64,000 nt of DNA from an uncultured Verrucomicrobiota bacterium (lineage in GTDB: Bacteria; Verrucomicrobiota; Verrucomicrobiia; Opitutales; Opitutaceae). The DNA lies in assembly GCA_903869675.1 (NCBI GenBank), contig CAIQAB010000017.1, positions 304,357 to 368,356 of the forward strand. The letters are read 5' to 3'. The notes under the pieces were generated by a model. That model had not been told where the DNA came from. It searched no databases and saw nothing but the letters and a program-made list of their open reading frames with translations. Below are positions 54,888-64,000 of this stretch, one piece after another; within the stretch, counting starts at the first letter, position 1, and each line of letters opens with the position of its first letter. The translations under genes were made by a program, and so were the position numbers.

Positions 54888-56645
54888 GTGGCCAAAGTCC
54901 GCATCCTCCCCGCCCGGGTCGCCAACCAAATCGCCGCCGGCGAGGTGGTGGAACGCCCCGCCGCCGTAGTGAAGGAACTGGTGGAAAACGCCCTCGACGC
55001 CGGCGCCACCCGCATCGAGGTCGAGTTCGCCCACGGCGGTCGCGCCCTGATGCGCGTCGAGGACAACGGCTCCGGCATGGAGAGGGAGGATGCCCTCCTC
55101 GCCATCGAGCGCCATGCCACCAGCAAGATCAGTGAGGCCGCCGACCTCGACCGCCTCGCCACCCTTGGCTTTCGCGGCGAGGCCCTGCCGTCCATCGCGA
55201 GTGTCTCCCGCTTCACGCTCCAGACCGCCCCCGCCGACGGCCCCGGCACCGAGGTCGTCGTGAACGGCGGTCGCCTCGTGCACGTGCGCGACCACGGCCG
55301 CCCCCGTGGCACCCGCATCGAGGTGACCCAGTTGTTCAACTCTGTCCCTGCCCGCCGTAAATTCCTCAAAGCCGACGCCACCGAGGCCGCCCACATCGTA
55401 GCCGCAGTCCGGCTACACGCCCTCGCCGCCCCCCACTGCGGCTTTACCCTCATCGAGGACGGACGCGTCATTTTCCGCTCCCCCACCTGCGCCGAACTGG
55501 CCGACCGTGTAGCCGAGATCTTCGGTCGACAGCTCGCCGATACCCTCATGCCGATAGACGCCCGCGAAGGCGGCCTGCACCTGCACGGCTTGATCGCGCG
55601 GCCCGGCACGCCCGGCCGCGCCACCCGACACGAGACGATCACCTTCGTAAACCGCCGACCGGTCGAGAGCCGCACCCTCGCCTACGGCCTCATCGAGAGT
55701 TACCACGAGGTCCTGCCGAAGGGTCGCCACCCCGCCGCATTCGTGTTTCTCGACCTCGACCCCGCGGCCGTGGATGTGAACGTGCACCCCGCCAAGCGCG
55801 AGGTTCGCTTCCGCTCCGAGGCCCAGGTGCGCTCCTTCGTCATTCGCAGCGTGCTCGCCCTCCTCCGCGCCGAGGCCCCCGGCGTTGGCCCCGTTACCGA
55901 AATCACCCTGCCGCCCGTCACATCAGCCCTTCCCGCCCCCACCCACCCGGCACCGCTGCCCAAGTCCTTCTCCCCGCTTCAGCCTCCCCGCTCGCTGATC
56001 CTAACTGCTAGCTCCCCTCTCCTCGCTAACAGCTCCCCACCCCGCCCCCCGCTCCCAACTCCCGGCTCCTCCGCCTGGCGTTTTCTCGCCCTCGCCCACT
56101 CCGTCTACGCCCTTTTCGAGACTCCCTCCGGCCTGCTGCTACTCGACCGACGCGCGGCCCAGGAACGCATCGTGTTCGAAGACCTCGCCGACCAGTTTTC
56201 CGCCGGCGCGGTTGTTACCCAGCGCCTGCTCCTGCCGGCCGTGCTCGAGGTCGACCCCATTGCCTCTGCCCTGCTGCGCGATCGTATCGGTTTTCTCCTT
56301 ACCCATGGTTTTGAACTCGCCGAGTTCGGCCGGCACACATTCCGGCTGGAAGGGGTGCCCGCCGTGTTGGAACCCGTCGACGCCGAAGCCTGCCTGCGAG
56401 ACCTGCTCGACTCTTTCCGCGACGGGCGCTCACCCGAACACCAGCCCGATGTGGCTCGCGAGCAACTCGCCCGCCTGGCCGCCGCCCGTGCCGTGCGCCT
56501 GCCGGCACAAGTCTCTGCCGAAGACATGCGCCGGCTGATCACCCGTCTCTTCACCTGCCGCGCACCCCACACCAGCCCAGCCGGTCGCCCCACCCAGGTC
56601 GAGTTAAGCCAGGGCGAACTAGCCCGACGCTTCGGTCGCGCCTAA
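54888..56645 (+). CDS. mutL: DNA mismatch repair protein MutL
   Basis: A 585-residue MutL that links MutS mismatch recognition to strand removal. The N-terminal GHKL ATPase shows IAAGEVVERPAAVVKELVENALDAGA, the DNGSGM loop, ATSKI, TLGFRGEALPSIASV and GTRIEVTQLFNSVPARRKFL. VNVHPAKREVRF marks the end of the transducer domain. A Pro/Ser-rich linker lies at about 345-395, then the dimerisation domain. I do not see the DQHAxxER endonuclease motif: the corresponding segment reads LLLDRRAAQERIVFE. The start is GTG at 54888. Confidence 0.96.
   Translation: MAKVRILPARVANQIAAGEVVERPAAVVKELVENALDAGATRIEVEFAHGGRALMRVEDNGSGMEREDALLAIERHATSKISEAADLDRLATLGFRGEALPSIASVSRFTLQTAPADGPGTEVVVNGGRLVHVRDHGRPRGTRIEVTQLFNSVPARRKFLKADATEAAHIVAAVRLHALAAPHCGFTLIEDGRVIFRSPTCAELADRVAEIFGRQLADTLMPIDAREGGLHLHGLIARPGTPGRATRHETITFVNRRPVESRTLAYGLIESYHEVLPKGRHPAAFVFLDLDPAAVDVNVHPAKREVRFRSEAQVRSFVIRSVLALLRAEAPGVGPVTEITLPPVTSALPAPTHPAPLPKSFSPLQPPRSLILTASSPLLANSSPPRPPLPTPGSSAWRFLALAHSVYALFETPSGLLLLDRRAAQERIVFEDLADQFSAGAVVTQRLLLPAVLEVDPIASALLRDRIGFLLTHGFELAEFGRHTFRLEGVPAVLEPVDAEACLRDLLDSFRDGRSPEHQPDVAREQLARLAAARAVRLPAQVSAEDMRRLITRLFTCRAPHTSPAGRPTQVELSQGELARRFGRA
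56001..56065 (+). repeat. Repeat-like DNA inside the mutL linker
   Basis: Within the Pro/Ser-rich linker of mutL the DNA reads as near-repeats: CTAACTGCTAGCTCCCC (from 56000) and CTAACAGCTCCCC (from 56026), then CTCCCAACTCCCGGCTCC. It is TA- and CTCC-rich, unlike the rest of the gene, and looks like intergenic-type simple sequence that the frame has absorbed. Confidence 0.45.
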
Positions 56646-56696
56646 AAACTCCGCCCACTTTCTCCTACCTACGCCCTCTTCTTCCAAGCCACGTCC

Positions 56697-57071
56697 ATGC
56701 CTCCCGATCGCCTCACCGCCCTGCGCCGCCAACGCGCCTTGGTGGCCGAACACCTGGCTTGGCTTGATGCCGAGATTGACGCCCAGACGCCCTTCCGGTC
56801 CCTGCCCGCCAAATCCGTTGCAGAGAACGAGAATAATGTGAGCCCCGCCGTCTCCCCGCCGACGACCGTGCTCGATTCGCCCGTCCTGATCGAGCCCGCC
56901 CCAGACGCCCTAGCTGCCGCCAACGCCCGCGCAGACGAGATCATCGCCAACTACACCGCGACCGAGCGCCTTGACCCCGTCGCCGCCCGCAAAGGCTGCC
57001 TGCAACTCGCCCTCGCACTCGGACTGCTCGGCATCGCCGGGGTCATCGCGGGTTACCTGATTTACTACTGA
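56697..57071 (+). CDS. Hypothetical tail-anchored protein
   Basis: An unrecognised 124-residue protein. The N-terminus is a charged helix (LTALRRQRALVAEHLAWLDAEID), then a Pro/Val-rich linker, a second helix (ALAAANARADEIIANYTATERLD) and a C-terminal transmembrane helix (LQLALALGLLGIAGVIAGYLIYY) with no residues after it, so it would be tail-anchored with its bulk in the cytoplasm. It lies 51 bases after mutL and converges with uvrA. No function is assigned. Confidence 0.7.
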   Translation: MPPDRLTALRRQRALVAEHLAWLDAEIDAQTPFRSLPAKSVAENENNVSPAVSPPTTVLDSPVLIEPAPDALAAANARADEIIANYTATERLDPVAARKGCLQLALALGLLGIAGVIAGYLIYY

Positions 57072-57084
57072 TAGGGAGCGTCAC

Positions 57085-59970
<2,886 letters not shown>

Positions 59971-60068
59971 GCGATGGTTACCAGCTTACGGTTTCCAGCC
60001 GCCGCGCAAAGTCTCTTGCGGCGAAAACTTTCCTCGCTCGCCACGCCCCGCCGGGCTTTTCCTACCGC

Positions 60069-61259
60069 ATGGCTGACGATTCCGCTTCCGCCCAGATACC
60101 GCCCGCCGCCGGCGGGCTCGCGCCCCTGCTCTCGCCCGTCCAGCGTCGCGTGGCTGGCTTCGCCCTCGCCCTGTTCGCCTTCATCGCTGCCGGGGCCCTG
60201 CTCGCGGGCCTAGCTTTACTCGGGGTTATCCTGCTTGGCGTATTTGCAAACGTCCTCTGGCCCTTGGTAAGCGCCGGCATCATGGCGCTCGTGCTTCTAC
60301 CCTTGGTGCTGCTGCTGGAAAAACGCCTCCGTATTCGCCGTATCTTCGCCGTGGCCGTGATTTACGGCGCCTTTCTACTGGCCGCCACTGCCCTGCTCGT
60401 AACGATCCTCCCACCCGCGGTTTCCCAGTTGCTCGACATGATCGCCTTCCTGCCTGCCCTCTGGGAACGCGCCCTTGCGCAAGGCCAACTGCACTACCCC
60501 GAATGGATCGCCTCCGGGCAACGCTACCTCGCCAATCCTGCGATCAAACACGCAGTGGATAACCTGCTTGGCGAGGGACGCGCCCTGCTTGCCCAAGCCG
60601 TCCCGTCCCTGAAGGCCGCCGGCGCAGGCGCGCTGAGCCTTTTCGGCTTCTTCACCAACCTCGCCATCATCCCAATCTACCTGTTCTTCTTTCTAATCTC
60701 CAGCGGCGATCCGACCAAAAACCTTGGGGATCACCTGAGTTTTCTGAAACCCGCTTTGCGTGAAGACCTGATTTTCCTGGTGCGGGAGTTCATTGCTATC
60801 GTGGTATCGTTTTTCCGCGGGCAACTCATCATCGGGCTGATCATGGGCGCGCTTCTGGCGCTGGGCTTTACGGTGATCGGCCTAAAGTTCGGCCTCTTCA
60901 TAGGCCTGATGCTGGGGGTGCTCAATATCGTGCCCTATCTCGGCACGATAATCGGCCTGAGCGTAGCCCTTCCGCTCGCCTTCCTCCAGCCCGGCGGCGA
61001 CGTGAAGCTCGTCGGCCTCGTGCTGGCCGTCTTCATCTTGGTCCAGAACATCGAGGGCTGGTATCTTACCCCCAGGATCATGGGCAAACGCACTGGCCTG
61101 CACCCGGTGGCGATTATCGTGGCGATCTTTTTCTGGGGCACCGCGCTCGGCGGGATCCTAGGCATGGTCCTAGCCATCCCGCTGACCGCGTTTTTCGTGA
61201 CCGCTTGGCGCCTGTTAAAGCACAAATACCTTCCAGCCCTCTCCGGCACCCACTCCTGA
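60069..61259 (+). CDS. AI-2E family transporter (UPF0118)
   Basis: A 396-residue polytopic membrane protein with about eight helices, of the AI-2E/PerM/TqsA superfamily. The family's C-terminal pattern is clear: GVLNIVPYLGTIIGLSVALPLAFL, then VQNIEGWYLTPRIMGKRTGLHPVAIIVAIFFWGTALGGILGMVLAIPL. An extracytoplasmic-like amphipathic stretch lies at about 130-195. Members export varied small molecules or ions; the name does not prove autoinducer transport. It is upstream of the DoxX gene by 15 bases. Confidence 0.9.
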   Translation: MADDSASAQIPPAAGGLAPLLSPVQRRVAGFALALFAFIAAGALLAGLALLGVILLGVFANVLWPLVSAGIMALVLLPLVLLLEKRLRIRRIFAVAVIYGAFLLAATALLVTILPPAVSQLLDMIAFLPALWERALAQGQLHYPEWIASGQRYLANPAIKHAVDNLLGEGRALLAQAVPSLKAAGAGALSLFGFFTNLAIIPIYLFFFLISSGDPTKNLGDHLSFLKPALREDLIFLVREFIAIVVSFFRGQLIIGLIMGALLALGFTVIGLKFGLFIGLMLGVLNIVPYLGTIIGLSVALPLAFLQPGGDVKLVGLVLAVFILVQNIEGWYLTPRIMGKRTGLHPVAIIVAIFFWGTALGGILGMVLAIPLTAFFVTAWRLLKHKYLPALSGTHS

Positions 61260-61274
61260 GCCGGAACCACCGCG

Positions 61275-61691
61275 ATGCCCATGTTCCGCTGGTCATTCCT
61301 AGACCGCTTCGCCGACCTCGGACTGCTGGTGCTGCGTGTCGGCATCGGCGCTATTTTCCTCTTCATTCACGGCCTGCCCCGACTGGTGGCGGATTCGCGG
61401 GCCTGGTCCCGCGTTGGGCGAGCGGTCGGCTACCTCGGCATCGATTCTGGCCATGTCTGGTGGGGCCTTGCCGCCATCGTGATCATGACCGCCGGCGCGA
61501 TCGGCCTCATTCTCGGCTTCCTGCACCGCCCCGCCGCCCTCGCTCTGACCGTCACCATGGGAGTCGCCACGATTTGGAAGTTTTACCCTTTCGGGGGTTG
61601 GGACGCCGCCGCCCATCCCGCCACCATGGGCGTCGCCTGCCTCGCCCTATTCATCCTCGGACCGGGCAAATACGCGCTGGATCGCAATTGA
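61275..61691 (+). CDS. DoxX-family membrane protein
   Basis: A 138-residue DoxX-like protein with four transmembrane helices. It begins FADLGLLVLRVGIGAIFLFIHGLPRL, the conserved first helix with a GxxRL-type end, followed by a GAIGLILGFLHRPAAL segment. DoxX proteins occur in thiosulfate oxidation, redox-membrane complexes and stress responses, so the role here is open. It is probably co-transcribed with the AI-2E-type gene. Confidence 0.88.
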   Translation: MPMFRWSFLDRFADLGLLVLRVGIGAIFLFIHGLPRLVADSRAWSRVGRAVGYLGIDSGHVWWGLAAIVIMTAGAIGLILGFLHRPAALALTVTMGVATIWKFYPFGGWDAAAHPATMGVACLALFILGPGKYALDRN

Positions 61692-61768
61692 GCGGAGCAG
61701 AGAATCGGCGAACACAGATTTTGAGACCAATCGATTTGCTTCGACCACCCGCGCGCTAAAGTCATGGC

Positions 61769-64000
61769 GTGCCCTGGGACGTCCAGTTTCGCAACGGCCT
61801 CCACCTGCCGCAACTAGACTGGTGGCTCGATGCCCACCATCCGGTGGCGCGGAGTTTTGTGTCGCACGCTCACTTCGATCACCTCGCCGCCCACCGCGAG
61901 GTCCTGCTCTCGCCCGGCACCGCCGCGCTGATGCGCGCGCGTCTGCCCGACCGCTCCGGCGACCGCGTTGAGCGCATCCTGCCCTTCGGCGAAATCGCCC
62001 CGCTCTGCGCTCGCCATCCCGAAGTCGCGGCGTCGCTACACCCGGCCGGCCATATCCACGGCTCGGCCATGATTCTACTCGAACACCCCGAGCATGGCCG
62101 CCTGCTCTACACCGGCGACTTCAAACTGCGCCCAGGGCGCTCCGCCGAGGCTTGTGCACCTCCCCGCGCCGACCTCGTAATCATGGAGACGACCTACGGT
62201 CGGCCCCACTATACCCTGCCGCCTACCGAGACAGTGCTAGCCGACGTCATCACCTTCTGCCGTGCCGCGCTGGAGGACGGTGACACCCCCGTGCTTTTCG
62301 GTTACAGTTTAGGCAAGAGCCAGGAGATTCTCAGCGCGCTCGCCGGCGCCGCACTGCCAGTGATGCTGCATCCCCAAACCCTGAAACTCACCCGCGTATA
62401 CGACTCCCTAGGCCTCGCCTTCCCGTCCTATTTGGCCTTCAACGCCGCCACCTGCCAAGGCCACGTTGTTATCTGCCCGCCCCAGGTTGCCAACGCCCCC
62501 TTCGTCCGAAAAATCCCCCGCCGCCGCACCGCCGTGCTGACCGGCTGGGCACTCGATCCCGGCGCGCGTTTCCGCTACCAATGCGACGCCGCCTTCCCTC
62601 TGTCCGACCACGCCGACTACCCCGACCTGCTCCGCTTCGTTGAACTTACCCAACCGCGTCGCGTGCTCACCCTGCACGGCTTCGCCGCGGACTTCGCTCG
62701 CGACCTCCGTTGGCGCGGGATCGAGGCTTGGGCGATCAATCAGGACAATCAGCTCGAAATCTCCCTGCCGTCCGCCGGGCACCGCCCCGCAACCACCACC
62801 CCGACGGCCGCGCTGCCCGAACCCGCCGCCGCTACCCTTGATGCACTCGCCTTACTCGGTGAACGCATCCGGGCCAACCCAGCCAAGACCGCCAAAATTG
62901 CCCTGCTTGGCAATTACCTCGGCGCTCTCGAGCCCATGGATGCCGCAGGTGCCGCCCTCCACCTAACCGGCCGAGCCTTTCCGCAATCCGATCCACGCAC
63001 GCTTCAGGTCGGCTGGTCACTCCTCCGCCGCGCCGTTCTTGCGGTCTCAGGTCATCACGAGGGTGAGTTCCGCTCCGCCCACCGTCGTTTCGGCGACAGC
63101 GCCGAAACCGCCGAGGCCCTGCTTTCCTCTCCGAAAATTCCTGCCGGGCCACTTGCTCCGCTATCCCTCGCCGATCTCTCCGACCTGCTGTCGCGCCTGG
63201 CCGCCACCACCTCGCCCGCCGCCAAACTGGATCTGCTTTCCACCGCGCTCCGGAGCCTCCCTCCCGCGACCGCCAAATACCTCGTGAAAATCATCACCGG
63301 CGATCTCCGCATAGGCCTGCGCGAGGGCCTGGTCGAGGAGGCCCTCGCCGCCGCCAGCGGCCGGCCTGTTGAGGCGATTCGCGAGGCCCACCTGTTGTGC
63401 GGCGACCTCCCGGCCATCGTTCTCGCCGCCTTTGCTGACACTCTCGGCGAAATCGCCCTGCGCGTCTTCCATCCGCTCCAGTTCATGCTGGCCAGTCCCG
63501 AGCCCACTGCCGAGGCCCTAATCACCCGCCTCGGCGCACCGGTCTGGCTGGAGGAAAAATATGACGGTATCCGCTGCCAACTCCACAAAATGGGCGACCG
63601 AGTGGAACTGTTCTCGCGCGACCTGAACCGCATAACCGACCAGTTTCCCGACCTTGCCGCCGCCGCCCGCCGCGAACTCTCCGCCGATTGCATACTCGAC
63701 GGCGAACTACTCGCTTGGCGCGACGGCCGTGCCCTGCCCTTCGTCCAACTGCAAAAACGCCTCCACCGCCGCTTCGACGGCGATGATCTTTTCCTTGGCC
63801 AACAGATCCCCCTCGCCTTCTGCGCCTACGACCTGCTTTGGCACGAGGGAGAGACCCTGCTGAAGTCGCCGCTGCGTGCCCGGCGCGCCCGCCTCGAACC
63901 CCTCTTCTCCTGCAACCCTGCCTCCTTTCACCTCGCTCCGGTGTTTGCCGCCAACACCGCCGAGGCAGTGGAGTCTGCCTTCCTCCGCGCCCGCCAACGC
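61769..64000 (+). CDS. Fused MBL-fold DNA exonuclease and ATP-dependent DNA ligase (3' end outside window)
   Basis: One frame runs from the GTG at 61769 to the right edge without a stop, 744 residues so far. Residues 1 to about 335 are a metallo-beta-lactamase-fold nuclease of the ligase-associated exonuclease type: HAHFDH at 33-38, HPAGHIHGSA, YTGDF, METTYGRPHY, GYSLGKSQE and LSDHADYPDLLRFV. After a Pro/Ala linker (about 335-350) comes an ATP-dependent ligase: an N-terminal helical domain, the adenylation motif EEKYDGIR with Lys597, FSRDLNR and ILDGELLAW (Glu646). The OB domain lies beyond the edge. In many bacteria the two activities are encoded by separate neighbouring genes. The alternative ATG start at 61764 is in a frame closed by a stop. 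Confidence 0.9.
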   Translation, partial: MPWDVQFRNGLHLPQLDWWLDAHHPVARSFVSHAHFDHLAAHREVLLSPGTAALMRARLPDRSGDRVERILPFGEIAPLCARHPEVAASLHPAGHIHGSAMILLEHPEHGRLLYTGDFKLRPGRSAEACAPPRADLVIMETTYGRPHYTLPPTETVLADVITFCRAALEDGDTPVLFGYSLGKSQEILSALAGAALPVMLHPQTLKLTRVYDSLGLAFPSYLAFNAATCQGHVVICPPQVANAPFVRKIPRRRTAVLTGWALDPGARFRYQCDAAFPLSDHADYPDLLRFVELTQPRRVLTLHGFAADFARDLRWRGIEAWAINQDNQLEISLPSAGHRPATTTPTAALPEPAAATLDALALLGERIRANPAKTAKIALLGNYLGALEPMDAAGAALHLTGRAFPQSDPRTLQVGWSLLRRAVLAVSGHHEGEFRSAHRRFGDSAETAEALLSSPKIPAGPLAPLSLADLSDLLSRLAATTSPAAKLDLLSTALRSLPPATAKYLVKIITGDLRIGLREGLVEEALAAASGRPVEAIREAHLLCGDLPAIVLAAFADTLGEIALRVFHPLQFMLASPEPTAEALITRLGAPVWLEEKYDGIRCQLHKMGDRVELFSRDLNRITDQFPDLAAAARRELSADCILDGELLAWRDGRALPFVQLQKRLHRRFDGDDLFLGQQIPLAFCAYDLLWHEGETLLKSPLRARRARLEPLFSCNPASFHLAPVFAANTAEAVESAFLRARQR

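Noticed and set aside
53970..55394. 474-codon frame antisense to argH and mutL
   Set aside because: It spans the ends of two well-defined genes and the gap between, with a Gly-rich translation lacking domains.

Overview
The window is a gene-dense, GC-rich bacterial chromosome segment with no insertion sequence, prophage, CRISPR array or rRNA operon that I can recognise. Gene content points to the Verrucomicrobiota, probably an Opitutaceae-like member: an exosortase fused to an EpsI domain, a three-gene succinate dehydrogenase with a single cytochrome b subunit, secreted proteins with calcium-binding repeats, a one-Cys sulfatase, DUF3592 and CHASE2-cyclase proteins, and short dispersed inverted repeats in many gaps. 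This assignment is inference from family knowledge, not from a marker gene. Both ends cut genes: a DinG-like helicase at the left edge and a nuclease-ligase fusion at the right edge.

Layout. 1-4.2 kb: helicase end, PP2C phosphatase, TPR protein, acs. 4.4-9.1 kb: rho (with a long Pro/Ala extension), leuD and leuC, and a divergent LysR regulator. 9.1-17.5 kb: a 50-residue membrane protein, an EVE protein, tRNA-Gly, the ybaB-recR-exosortase operon, a YchJ-like protein, a ROK protein, a CHASE2 adenylate cyclase and a dienelactone hydrolase. 17.5-23 kb: an L-arabinose operon araBAD with a divergent LacI-type regulator. 23-32 kb: an inositol phosphatase-like protein, a secreted endonuclease I, the DUF485/ActP acetate symporter pair, a DUF3592 protein, gpsA and lysA. 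32-36 kb: sdhCAB. 36-42.7 kb: a two-component system divergent from an overlapping trio of exported proteins (YHYH/EF-hand protein, sulfatase, metallophosphatase). 42.7-47.5 kb: a PaaK-like ligase with a Nudix hydrolase, a LysM protein, tRNA-Pro, a YfgM-like TPR protein, purU and tRNA-Leu. 47.5-64 kb: glgC, glmS, trpE, rplU-rpmA, argH, mutL, uvrA, an AI-2E-type permease, a DoxX protein and the exonuclease-ligase fusion.

The genes describe a free-living heterotroph: acetate uptake and activation (actP, acs), arabinose use, glycogen precursor synthesis, amino-acid synthesis (leu, lys, arg, trp), respiration through succinate, and a well-stocked repair set (recR, mutL, uvrA, helicase, nuclease-ligase).

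The most unusual items are the nuclease-ligase fusion (61769 to the edge), the two-component/YHYH/sulfatase/phosphatase locus, a Rho whose RNP1-like aromatic residues are missing, two interleaved terminators facing each other at 9258-9310, and three families of dispersed inverted repeats, one of which supplies the last codons and stop codon of araB.
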